From positions 496,001 through 560,000 of the forward strand of contig NZ_QFFG01000001.1 of assembly GCF_003129485.1 (NCBI RefSeq): DNA of 64,000 bases, given 5' to 3'. The first letter of the stretch is position 1. The number at the start of each line of letters is the position of its first letter. The stretch comes from Polaribacter aquimarinus. Its GTDB lineage: Bacteria; Bacteroidota; Bacteroidia; Flavobacteriales; Flavobacteriaceae. This document shows, piece by piece, positions 56,287-64,000 of the stretch. A program made the translations under genes and the position numbers. Under the pieces are notes generated by a model, which was not told the origin of the DNA, ran no database searches, and was given only the letters and a program-made list of their open reading frames with translations.

Positions 56287-58716
56287 TCATTCATTTTGCA
56301 ATACTTCAGACAAAGTCATTTGGTACGCTCTTAAAGCCACAAGATGAATCACTAAAAAAACGATTATAAAAAGCACAATAACAGGAACTAAAAACATCCA
56401 TATTTGCAACTCTATACTATTAATATAGGTTTTTAAAAACCAATTTTGATAACCATACCAAGCTAAAGGAATGGCAATTATTATAGCTATAATAATCTGT
56501 GAAGCAACTTCTTTAGCTAGTAACTTAGAGACATCCATTAATTCCGAGCCGAGGACTTTTCTAATACCTATTTCTTTCATACGTTGGCTAATAGTGATTA
56601 ATATTAAGCCCACAATACCAATTACGGCAATTATAATAGCAAGTATTGAAAATAAACTAAAGACAAATAAGAACGTTCGGTCTGATTTCAAGGTATTACT
56701 TATCTTATTTTCTAGAGACAAATAATCAAAAGGTTGTTCTGGGAAATAGTTCTCATAAATGGTTTTTAACTTTTGAAGAATTTCGGTGGTATTATTACTA
56801 GCTACTTTTAAGATTAAAAAGGCTTTGTGACTATCGGTAAGTCTTAATACCGTTGGTACTGGTTCGTTTTTGATGGATTGATAATAAAAATCGTCAACAA
56901 TGCCTATAATTTTAAACTCTTCATTTCTACCTGTTACAACAAAGTTATTAATAGCTTCTTCTGGTGTTTTATAACCAACACGTTCCATAGCTTTTACATT
57001 CATAATAATACTCTTGGTTCCAGTTTCTTTTTCGCCTTTCCTAAATAGTCTTCCTGCAAGCAGTTTTACATTGTAAAATTCTAGAAATTGGTCGTCTACA
57101 GAGAGTTGAAAATAACCATTTGAGTCAGTATGGTCGTAACCTTTTCTTCGACAACCAAACCAATGTTGAATTTCTTGACCAGGAATATCAGATGAAAAAG
57201 TAAACCCTTTTACTTCAGGAATTTGAGTTAATTCATCTTTCATTAACAGAATTTTACTTTGTAATTCACTCTGTTTTTCTCCTGTTTTGGGCGCTTTAAT
57301 TACTATACTTTGAGCATAATTAATACCCATATCTTTTTCCATTAAAAACGTAGCTTGCTTGTATGCTATAAGTGTACCGCAAAGCAATACAACTGAAATT
57401 ACAAATTGCAGAGTCACTAATAGTTTTCTAAAAAAGACTCCTTCGCGTTTGTTTTTAAATTTCCCTTTTAAAACAGTTACAGGTTTATAAGATTGTAATA
57501 TAACTGCAGGATAAATACAGGAAATTATAATGCCTAAAACAAAAATTACAATAAATGTACCTAAGAATTTAGAGTGCTCAAATAAATTAAAATCGCCTAT
57601 TTGAGTAATGGTTTTAAACCAAGGATTTAAAGCATAAAATAATACAATAGTTATGGCTAAGCAAAGTATGTTAAAAAGAAAAGCTTCACTTAAAAACTGA
57701 GTTATTAAATTCATTTTAGAGGCTCCATTAATTTTTTTAACACCTACCTCGTTGGCTCTTTCTATAGAGCGTGCTGTAGTTAGGTTTATAAAATTAATCC
57801 AAGCTATAATTAAAAGAAAAATAGAAAATCCAAAAAGAATACTTATAATTTTTCCGTTAACAGGAGGCTCCGATTCATATTCTATGTTAGAGGTTAAATG
57901 AATATCCTGCAACGGTTGTAAATAGTATGTATCTCTTTTGCCTTGCGAATCTAGACGCTTTTTATAATTAGCAGCTATCATTTCAGGAAGACCTTCTTTC
58001 TCTAGCTTTTTATAATCGCTATTTGGTTTTAGTTGTATAAAAGTACTGCCATAATCATAAGTCCAACTTGTTCTAATTCTAGGACGTTGTTTGTAAATGG
58101 TTTCCATAGAAAACAAAAAATCGGATTTTACAATCGAATTTTTTGGCATCTTTTTATATACGGCAGTTATCATGTAATCTTCATTACCATTTACTTTTAT
58201 TGTTTTCCCTAACGGACGTTCTTCTCCAAAATAACGCTCTGCTGCGAGGTGTGATATTGCTACAGTATTTGGCGCTTTTAAAGGGTCTTTTTCGCCTTGC
58301 AATAATGGAATTGTAAATACTTCAAATATAGAAGAGGTTGCATAGTACGTTTTATCTTCAGAATAAATAATTTTGCTTCCAGAGGCATTGTTATAGCTTA
58401 TGGTTATTTCATTTTTTGGAGTTATCCTCGCATGATTTACAACATCGCTATAATGTTCTTTTAACCATTTTCCGGTTGGTGGAAATGAATTGGCTGTTTT
58501 CCATAACACTTCGTTATTTTGATAACGATTGTAAGCAACACGATAAATATCTTTGGCATTTTCGTGATGGTTATCGTAGCTTCTTTGGTAATACACATAC
58601 TCTAAAATAAACAAGGCACTTAGTATACCTATAATTAAACCAACTGCATTAATTATAGAAATAAGTTTATCTCTTTTTAAATTACGATAGAAAATATTTA
58701 GTTTGATAAAGTTCAT
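56287..58716 (-). CDS. MacB/FtsX-type ABC transporter permease
   Basis: The protein has 809 residues with transmembrane segments near the N-terminus (IINAVGLIIGILSALFILEY), in the middle (IISILFGFSIFLLIIAWINF and the next three) and at the C-terminus (FSLFSILAIIIAVIGIVGLI). Two large periplasmic MacB_PCD-like domains lie between them. The duplicated eight-helix plan is the usual Bacteroidota form. With the ATPase next to it, this would be a mechanotransmission-type pump for small molecules, peptides or lipids. It is the last gene of the four-gene efflux operon, 34 nt after the ATPase. The substrate is unknown and unrelated to the PUL as far as can be seen. Confidence 0.92.
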   Translation of the reverse strand: MNFIKLNIFYRNLKRDKLISIINAVGLIIGILSALFILEYVYYQRSYDNHHENAKDIYRVAYNRYQNNEVLWKTANSFPPTGKWLKEHYSDVVNHARITPKNEITISYNNASGSKIIYSEDKTYYATSSIFEVFTIPLLQGEKDPLKAPNTVAISHLAAERYFGEERPLGKTIKVNGNEDYMITAVYKKMPKNSIVKSDFLFSMETIYKQRPRIRTSWTYDYGSTFIQLKPNSDYKKLEKEGLPEMIAANYKKRLDSQGKRDTYYLQPLQDIHLTSNIEYESEPPVNGKIISILFGFSIFLLIIAWINFINLTTARSIERANEVGVKKINGASKMNLITQFLSEAFLFNILCLAITIVLFYALNPWFKTITQIGDFNLFEHSKFLGTFIVIFVLGIIISCIYPAVILQSYKPVTVLKGKFKNKREGVFFRKLLVTLQFVISVVLLCGTLIAYKQATFLMEKDMGINYAQSIVIKAPKTGEKQSELQSKILLMKDELTQIPEVKGFTFSSDIPGQEIQHWFGCRRKGYDHTDSNGYFQLSVDDQFLEFYNVKLLAGRLFRKGEKETGTKSIIMNVKAMERVGYKTPEEAINNFVVTGRNEEFKIIGIVDDFYYQSIKNEPVPTVLRLTDSHKAFLILKVASNNTTEILQKLKTIYENYFPEQPFDYLSLENKISNTLKSDRTFLFVFSLFSILAIIIAVIGIVGLILITISQRMKEIGIRKVLGSELMDVSKLLAKEVASQIIIAIIIAIPLAWYGYQNWFLKTYINSIELQIWMFLVPVIVLFIIVFLVIHLVALRAYQMTLSEVLQNE

Positions 58717-58750
58717 TTTTATCTAGTTATTTAGTTAATTGGCTGTATTA

Positions 58751-59425
58751 CTAATTGCTTGTTTCCATTACAATTTTTCCATCAAATAAGTTGATGACCC
58801 TGTGTGCGTAATTTGCATCACTTTCGGAGTGTGTTACCATAATAATAGTTGCACCTTCTTGACTTAGCTCTGTTAATAGATTCATAACCTCGGTACCATT
58901 TTTAGAATCTAAATTTCCCGTAGGTTCATCTGCTAACAATAATTTAGGCTCAGTAATTACAGCTCTAGCAATAGCAACACGTTGTTGCTGCCCTCCAGAT
59001 AATTGTTGCGGAAAATGGTTAGAACGGTGGTCTATTTTCATACGTTTTAAAACAGCTTTTACTTTTTCTTTTCGTTCTTTTTGATTGATGTTCATAAACG
59101 TTAATGGCAATTCAACATTTTCGTAAACTGTTAAACCATCAATTAAATTAAAGCTCTGAAAAATGAAACCAATATTACCTTTTCTTGCTTTGGTTAACTC
59201 CTTTTCTTTTAAGTTACCTATTTCTTTTCCATGAAACATATAACTACCATCGGATGGGATATCAATTAGTCCAAGTATATTTAAAAGGGTAGATTTTCCA
59301 CAACCTGAAGGTCCCATTATAGCAATAAATTCTCCGTCTTTTACATGTAGATTTATATCGTTTAATGCCTTAGTTTGTATATCTTCTGTAATAAATATTT
59401 TAGTTAGGTTTTTTGTCTGTATCAT
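58751..59425 (-). CDS. MacB/LolD-type ABC transporter ATP-binding protein
   Basis: This is a 224-residue ATPase with all motifs: Walker A GPSGCGKST, Q-loop IGFIFQSFNL, signature LSGGQQQRVAIARA, Walker B LLLADEPTGNLDS and switch His in VTHSE. Length and motifs fit the LolD/MacB group. It powers the neighbouring permease. The start at 59425 is 5 nt downstream of the adaptor gene's stop, so the genes are coupled. Confidence 0.95.
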   Translation of the reverse strand: MIQTKNLTKIFITEDIQTKALNDINLHVKDGEFIAIMGPSGCGKSTLLNILGLIDIPSDGSYMFHGKEIGNLKEKELTKARKGNIGFIFQSFNLIDGLTVYENVELPLTFMNINQKERKEKVKAVLKRMKIDHRSNHFPQQLSGGQQQRVAIARAVITEPKLLLADEPTGNLDSKNGTEVMNLLTELSQEGATIIMVTHSESDANYAHRVINLFDGKIVMETSN

Positions 59426-59430
59426 GGTTA

Positions 59431-60681
59431 TTAATTTAAAATAAGTTTATCGCTGTTTTCAAAATTTTTATAGCTAGATGTTATTACACGTTCGTTAGGT
59501 TGTAGGCCTTCAAGAATTTCATAATATTGAGGGTTTTGTTTGCCTATTTTTATTTGGCGTTTAGTTGCAAAATTACCAGAAGCATCTACAACGTAAATCC
59601 AATTTCCGCCAGTAGTATTAGAAAACGCTCCTCTGCTAACAAGTATCGCATTTGTAGGTGTCCCCAATTCTAATTTTATAAAATAACTTTGCCCTGTTCT
59701 AATATTGTTTGGTTTTTCGTTTATAAAACTTAGGTCTATTTGAAATTCTCCATCTCTTACCTCCGGATATATTTTTTTAGTTTTTAAGGCATAGGTTTCT
59801 CCATCGCGTTCTAAAGATGCAGAAACATGTCGCGTAACTCTATCAATATAATGCTCATCTATATTAGACTGTACTTTAAAATTGGTTAACACGTGTATCT
59901 GTCCTATACGTTGTCCTTGGGAAATGCTTTGCCCAATTTCGGCATCTAGCATTCCTAATTGGCCATCTATCGTTGCCCTAACATTTAAGTGTTCAATTCT
60001 TTCATAAACCATGGCTAAGGTTTTTTTCATTCGTATTAAATCGTTGTCTAATTCTTTTATACCTGTAGCACTTAACAATGAATCTTGCTTTGCTTTAAAC
60101 TTGATAACATCGTACTGTTTAGACGCCAATTCTTTTTCTTCTTTGGCTCTTATATAATTTTCTTTAGCTATTAATTCTTCTTCAAATAACGATTTATTTT
60201 GCTCAAAAGACCTGTTTGCTTTTATAACTCGGTATTCTGCTTCAAGCAAACTTTTTTGATTAAAAACACGTTGCGATTCAAAATTTATTTTTGTTTCTCT
60301 TAAATTGTTTTGCTTAATGGCTAGGTTGTTTTCGCTTGCTAAAATTTGCTCATATAACTGCCTGTTTTCTAGCTTTAATATAATATCTCCTTTTTTTACA
60401 ATACTGCCTTCTTCTATATATTTTTCAACAATTCTTCCGTTTTCATAGGCATCAAGATATACTGTAGTAATGGGTTTTACAACGCCATTAATTGTAATGT
60501 AATCATTAAAATTAGAGCGCTTAACCTCTGTTATCGTAATTTCATTTTTTTTAACTTCTGATGATGTACTAGGCGTGCCTAAACTATTGTATAGAAATAT
60601 TGCGATTAAAATAATTACAAGTAATCCTATGCCAATATGTTTAGGTTGTAGTGTTCTTTTCTTCTCTATTTTAGTATCCAT
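59431..60681 (-). CDS. HlyD/MacA-type periplasmic adaptor protein
   Basis: The protein has 416 residues with a single N-terminal transmembrane anchor (HIGIGLLVIILIAIFLYNSL). A lipoyl-like half (VYLDAYENGRIVEKYIEEGS), a long alpha-helical hairpin (about 110-215) and a beta-barrel/membrane-proximal part follow (RTGQSYFIKLELGTPTNAIL). It links the inner-membrane pump to the outer-membrane channel. It sits between the TolC-like gene (9 nt) and the ATPase gene (5 nt) of the same operon. Confidence 0.92.
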   Translation of the reverse strand: MDTKIEKKRTLQPKHIGIGLLVIILIAIFLYNSLGTPSTSSEVKKNEITITEVKRSNFNDYITINGVVKPITTVYLDAYENGRIVEKYIEEGSIVKKGDIILKLENRQLYEQILASENNLAIKQNNLRETKINFESQRVFNQKSLLEAEYRVIKANRSFEQNKSLFEEELIAKENYIRAKEEKELASKQYDVIKFKAKQDSLLSATGIKELDNDLIRMKKTLAMVYERIEHLNVRATIDGQLGMLDAEIGQSISQGQRIGQIHVLTNFKVQSNIDEHYIDRVTRHVSASLERDGETYALKTKKIYPEVRDGEFQIDLSFINEKPNNIRTGQSYFIKLELGTPTNAILVSRGAFSNTTGGNWIYVVDASGNFATKRQIKIGKQNPQYYEILEGLQPNERVITSSYKNFENSDKLILN

Positions 60682-60690
60682 TCTTTGTTA

Positions 60691-62022
60691 TTATTTAAAA
60701 GGAAAAACAGCAATACCACAATAAAAATCTATTGCCTTTTTTTGATATTGTAATTGTAAATTAATTCTGGTTCTTTCTATTTTAGCTTGTGCTAAATTAT
60801 TTTTGGCAACCTCTAATTCGTAAATCGTAGCCAGCCCTTTGTTAAACTTTTTTTGAGCAAAGTTAAAAGCGAGTTCTTTAGATTTTAGGTTAGACTCATT
60901 CTCCTCTTTTTCCGCTAAAAGCGCAGTGTTTTTTTGAATTGTTTTTTGTATTTCTTTATAAAGTTCTTGCTTCTTTTGCTCCAGAATATTCTTTTCTTTT
61001 AAGATATTTATTTTAGCAATTTTTACATTGGAATGTTTTGACCATTTATTGGTAATCGGAATTCTTAAAGACAAACCAATTGATTTGGCTGCATTATTAG
61101 ATAGCTGGTCTAAAAAAGGCGTTATCAATCCATTTTCATCAATACTCGTTTCAAAATAACCTGTTCTATACGCCGCATTTAATACTAATGATGGATAAAA
61201 ATCACTCCTTCTAATAGCCAAGTTTTTTTCTGAAGCATTTACCTGTAATTCTTGTTGTTTAATAGACGGAAGAAATGCAATTGCTTTAGAAAAAACAGTT
61301 TCTAAGGTTAAACTATCAAGAGATTTTAACGCTACTAAATCGGGTTTTAGCTTTATACTCGTGCCATTAAAATTCATGATTTGAATAAGATTTAAAGTCG
61401 CTTCATTTAAGGCGTTTTGGGCTTGAGCTATTTCTAATTTATTAGTACCCAATTCAGATTCAATATCGTATAAATTAGATTTCGCTAGCAATCCTAGTTC
61501 TATTTTTGAAGTTACCAACTTGTAATTTAAATTAGAAATTTCTAATTTTTCTTTTGTTATTTGCAATAAGTCTTCTCTAAATTTTACAAGATAGAAAGCA
61601 TTCATCACATCAAAAGAAAGGTTGTATTTTGCTTGCAAAACAGCTTCTAAGCTTGCATGATATAGTAGTTTTTTCTGCGACCTTTGGTGCCACTTTTTAA
61701 AATTATTAAACAGATTTAAAGACGATGTTACTCCGTAGGTGTTTGATGACGTTGCAGTATTGATAACGTTGTTATTATTTGGGTCTACATACCTACCAAA
61801 TCGTCTGTTTAAATTTGATACAGCACTAAAGTCTGGCAAAAAATCTCGTTTAGATTGTTGAAACGATTCCTTATCAATCTCCGAATTGTAAATTTTTGTT
61901 TTTTGGTCTAAGTTATTTTCACAAGCATAAACAATGCATTCCTCTAAAGTCCATAATTTTTGTGCATTACCATTTAAAGAAAAGGCAATATAGGTTACAA
62001 AAATTAGGAAAGTGTTTTTCAT
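60691..62022 (-). CDS. TolC-family outer-membrane efflux protein
   Basis: The protein has 443 residues with a signal peptide (FLIFVTYIAFSLNGNAQ). It shows the TolC/OEP duplication: LWTLEECIVYACENN starts the first repeat, and long coiled helices and SLRIPITNKWSKHSNVKIAK belong to the second. It forms the outer-membrane exit duct for the efflux system. It is the first gene of the operon, 25 nt downstream of a sigma-54-like promoter. Confidence 0.92.
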   Translation of the reverse strand: MKNTFLIFVTYIAFSLNGNAQKLWTLEECIVYACENNLDQKTKIYNSEIDKESFQQSKRDFLPDFSAVSNLNRRFGRYVDPNNNNVINTATSSNTYGVTSSLNLFNNFKKWHQRSQKKLLYHASLEAVLQAKYNLSFDVMNAFYLVKFREDLLQITKEKLEISNLNYKLVTSKIELGLLAKSNLYDIESELGTNKLEIAQAQNALNEATLNLIQIMNFNGTSIKLKPDLVALKSLDSLTLETVFSKAIAFLPSIKQQELQVNASEKNLAIRRSDFYPSLVLNAAYRTGYFETSIDENGLITPFLDQLSNNAAKSIGLSLRIPITNKWSKHSNVKIAKINILKEKNILEQKKQELYKEIQKTIQKNTALLAEKEENESNLKSKELAFNFAQKKFNKGLATIYELEVAKNNLAQAKIERTRINLQLQYQKKAIDFYCGIAVFPFK

Positions 62023-62046
62023 TTTTTATTGTTTTGCATTTTATAT

Positions 62047-62063
62047 AACGATATGCGTGCCAA
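62047..62063 (-). promoter_or_regulatory. Sigma-54-like (-24/-12) promoter of the efflux operon
   Basis: Coding-strand TTGGCACG (62063-62056) matches the -24 element fully. Four bases later TCGT stands in for the -12 TTGC, with the key G kept. Transcription would start about 10-15 nt before the ATG at 62022. The divergent gene encodes a sigma-54 activator, which supports the call; the imperfect -12 lowers certainty. Confidence 0.65.
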
Positions 62064-62143
62064 AAAATCAATACACTACAATTCAACAGGTTACAAACAT
62101 CATCAATATCTAATTATCCTTTTTATGTAAAATATTTTTATAC

Positions 62144-62168
62144 AAAGTGTAAAAATATTTTACACTTT
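62144..62168. promoter_or_regulatory. Perfect 25-bp palindrome, candidate enhancer of the NtrC-type regulator
   Basis: Arms AAAGTGTAAAA (62144-62154) and TTTTACACTTT (62158-62168) are exact inverted repeats with a 3-nt centre. It lies about 80-105 nt upstream of the sigma-54-like -24 element, the usual distance for an enhancer site of a Fis-type activator. It also lies just before the promoter of the regulator gene, so autoregulation is possible. Confidence 0.7.
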
Positions 62169-62172
62169 ATAG

Positions 62173-62200
62173 TTGAGTATTGTTCTTATTTGTAGCTTTG
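62173..62200 (+). promoter_or_regulatory. Housekeeping-type promoter of the NtrC-type regulator
   Basis: TTG (62173-62175) and the perfect Bacteroidota -7 box TAGCTTTG (62193-62200) are 17 nt apart, and the ATG is at 62208. The leader after the box is very short, so transcription must start almost at the start codon. Confidence 0.5.
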
Positions 62201-62207
62201 GATTATT

Positions 62208-63575
62208 ATGTTGCAATCTGGAAAAATACTTATCGTAGACGACAATAAAGGGGTGCTAAGCGCCTTAGAATTGTTGTTGCAAGATGTTTACAAAACTGTA
62301 ACTACGCTTCAAAACCCAAACGGAATATCTTCGGTTACCGATTTAAAAAGCTACGATGTTATTCTTTTGGATATGAATTTTTCATCCAGAATAAATACAG
62401 GAAATGAAGGTTTTTATTGGCTACGAAAATTAAAAAAAATAGCACCCGATGCTTCTGTAATAATGATGACTGCTTTTGGCGATGTAGAATTAGCTGTAAA
62501 TACCTTAAAAGAAGGAGCTATAGATTTTGTATTAAAACCATGGGATAACGAAAAGATTTTAGCCACCATTCATGCAGCCTTTCAATTAGGAAAATCTAAG
62601 AAAGAAGTAAGTTTACTAAAACAAAGCGAAAAAAAATTAAAGCACCTTATCAACGAAACAGAGCAGCAAATTATCGGAACTTCTTCAGCGATAAATGCAG
62701 TTTTAAAAATTACTGAAAAAGTTGCAAAAACCTCTGCAAATGTTTTAATAACTGGCGAAAATGGTACTGGTAAAGAGTTAATTGCACGAGCCATTCACAA
62801 CCAATCTGCGCAACATCAAGAAATTTTAGTAAATGTAGATGTAAGTGCCATACCCGAAAGCCTTTTTGAAAGTGAACTTTTTGGACATGTAAAAGGCGCT
62901 TTTACCGATGCTAAAAATGATAGAGCAGGTAAGTTTGAAGTTGCTCATAATGGTACGCTTTTTTTAGATGAAATAGGTAATTTGCCATTACAGTTACAGT
63001 CTAAATTATTAAAAGTGATTCAACAAAAAGAAATCGTTCGCATTGGGTCTAACAAAGTTATTCCTGTAAATGTTAGATTGGTTTGCGCTACCAATTGCGA
63101 TTTGAATAAAATGGTTGATGAAGGACTTTTTAGAGAAGATTTGTTGTACCGAATAAATACTATACATATTGAAGTACCCGCACTTAGAGAACGTGGCAAT
63201 GATATTATAGAATTGGCAGAATTTTTCTTAAATAAATATGCAAATAAATATGATAAAAAAGGATTAAAATTGAGTAGTGCCATCAAGAAAAAACTACTTA
63301 AATATACTTGGCCTGGAAATATTAGAGAGCTACAACATACTATGGAACGTTGTGTTATTTTAAGTGAGAATAACCTATTAAAGGTAAATGATTTTATGTT
63401 TAATCAGCGGCAAACAAAAGCATTAAACACGGCAGACATAACCATTGACGAAATGGAAAAAAATATGATTATTACTGCGCTAAAAAAATACGATGGTAAT
63501 TATAGTACTGCTGCAGAACAGTTAGGTATCACTCGTCAAACCTTATACAATAAAACAAAGCGTTATAAAATTTAA
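62208..63575 (+). CDS. NtrC-family sigma-54-dependent response regulator
   Basis: The protein has 455 residues. The receiver domain (1-125) has phospho-acceptor Asp55 in VILLDMNF and Lys110 in FVLKPW. An AAA+ domain (about 155-380) follows, with Walker A GENGTGKE (183-190), the sigma-54 contact GAFTDA (230-235), Walker B LFLDEIGNLP and the RGNDI region. A Fis-type HTH (about 413-455, NYSTAAEQLGITRQTLYNKTK) ends the protein. It needs phosphorylation and sigma-54. It is divergent from the efflux operon, which it most likely activates. The kinase gene starts 9 nt downstream. Confidence 0.95.
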   Translation: MLQSGKILIVDDNKGVLSALELLLQDVYKTVTTLQNPNGISSVTDLKSYDVILLDMNFSSRINTGNEGFYWLRKLKKIAPDASVIMMTAFGDVELAVNTLKEGAIDFVLKPWDNEKILATIHAAFQLGKSKKEVSLLKQSEKKLKHLINETEQQIIGTSSAINAVLKITEKVAKTSANVLITGENGTGKELIARAIHNQSAQHQEILVNVDVSAIPESLFESELFGHVKGAFTDAKNDRAGKFEVAHNGTLFLDEIGNLPLQLQSKLLKVIQQKEIVRIGSNKVIPVNVRLVCATNCDLNKMVDEGLFREDLLYRINTIHIEVPALRERGNDIIELAEFFLNKYANKYDKKGLKLSSAIKKKLLKYTWPGNIRELQHTMERCVILSENNLLKVNDFMFNQRQTKALNTADITIDEMEKNMIITALKKYDGNYSTAAEQLGITRQTLYNKTKRYKI

Positions 63576-63584
63576 TATTCTAAA

Positions 63585-64000
63585 ATGCTATCTAAAAATT
63601 TATATCTAAAAATAATTTTAAGAGTACTATTGCTAGTATTGGTATGTGCTAGCGTAGTGTATTTTATTTTAAATGATATAAAAGGCGTTGCTGTATTATT
63701 AGGAGTCGTATTAATTTTACAAATAATTTCACTTGTCAATTTTCTAAACAGCACCAACCGTAAGCTCATGTTTTTTTTTAATGCTATAGAAAACTCAGAT
63801 TCTACCATTAGCTTTTCAGAAAACACAAATAACTCGGTAACAAATCAATTAAATGCGCATTTAAATAGAGTTAATAGAATTATTCAAGATGAAAAATTGA
63901 ATACCCAAGCCCAAGAGCAATACTACCAAACTTTATTAGCATACACCAATGTTGGCTTATTATCTATTAATGCCAAAGGGCATATTTTATTTGCCAACGA
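63585..64000 (+). CDS. Sensor histidine kinase, N-terminal part only (cut by window edge)
   Basis: ATG 63585 opens a frame of 138 codons running off the right edge. Two transmembrane helices lie at residues 9-27 (KIILRVLLLVLVCASVVYF) and 36-52 (VAVLLGVVLILQIISLV). A helical linker and the start of a PAS-like domain follow (TLLAYTNVGLLSINAKGHIL). The kinase core is beyond the window. Location 9 nt after the NtrC-type gene makes it the cognate NtrB-type kinase. With hardly any periplasmic loop, it may sense a membrane or cytoplasmic signal. Confidence 0.85.
   Translation, partial: MLSKNLYLKIILRVLLLVLVCASVVYFILNDIKGVAVLLGVVLILQIISLVNFLNSTNRKLMFFFNAIENSDSTISFSENTNNSVTNQLNAHLNRVNRIIQDEKLNTQAQEQYYQTLLAYTNVGLLSINAKGHILFAN

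Noticed and set aside
63572..63826. 84-codon minus-strand ORF at the right edge.
   Set aside because: It is antisense to the histidine kinase start, whose frame has transmembrane helices and a PAS-like segment.
1..64000. tRNA or rRNA genes, CRISPR arrays, insertion sequences, transposase or integrase genes, attachment sites, replication origins.
   Set aside because: None recognised on either strand; the island shows no mobile-element boundary in this window.

Overview
This AT-rich window looks like a marine Flavobacteriaceae (Bacteroidota) chromosome. The evidence is a SusC/SusD pair, a hybrid two-component sensor with Reg_prop and Y_Y_Y domains, type IX secretion (T9SS) sorting domains, many lipoprotein signals and TAnnTTTG-type -7 boxes. 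About 56 kb of it (positions 1-56256) is a polysaccharide utilisation locus (PUL). The gene set fits a sulfated, rhamnose- and uronate-containing green-algal polysaccharide, most likely ulvan. It holds two PL24-like beta-propeller lyases, four GH78 and one GH106-like alpha-L-rhamnosidase, GH2, GH3, GH5-like, GH39-like and GH43 enzymes, six S1 sulfatases and an L-rhamnose mutarotase. The substrate is inferred from gene content, not shown.

Layout, left to right: partial hybrid two-component regulator (1-2740) and GntR-type regulator (2880-3920); a seven-gene minus-strand operon GH78-sulfatase-GH78-GH43-three sulfatases (16751 down to 4040); lyase 1 (16923-19511); GH3 plus rhamnose mutarotase (22138-19602); lyase 2 plus a surface-type Fn3 lipoprotein (25221-22326); a free-standing secreted copy of the lyase 1 binding domain (25446-26318); GH5-like/GH2/GH78 operon (33360-26578); SusC-SusD (38136-33499); a sulfatase (38457-40187) diverging from a nucleoside-hydrolase-like secreted protein (40360-41238, +); GH39-like lipoprotein (41302-42993); a four-gene insert of DUF1080, TPR protein, cytochrome c and VCBS-repeat protein (43144-47649); CBM-like T9SS protein plus sulfatase (50243-47696); GH78 (50317-53184); GH106-like (53297-56149).

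The main unlisted structure is a shared promoter architecture. Thirteen sites, one before every carbohydrate-gene transcription unit in the window, carry the coding-strand pattern CA-N8-CAGGAY. In 11 of the 13 a box beginning with TA starts exactly 27 nt after the C of CAGG. The four-gene insert, both regulators and the efflux genes lack it. This defines a candidate PUL regulon, with the adjacent hybrid two-component regulator as the most likely activator.

The right end (56287-64000) is a separate module: a tripartite efflux operon (TolC-like, HlyD-like, MacB-type ATPase and permease). It diverges from an NtrC-type sigma-54 regulator and its partial histidine kinase. A sigma-54-like promoter and a perfect 25-bp palindrome lie between them.

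Sulfated oligosaccharides would be released outside by the T9SS-exported lyases and imported by SusCD. Lipoprotein and periplasmic sulfatases, rhamnosidases and other hydrolases would then trim them, and the mutarotase would feed rhamnose catabolism. No GH88/GH105 unsaturated uronidase and no rhamnose isomerase or kinase lies in the window, so parts of the pathway must be elsewhere.
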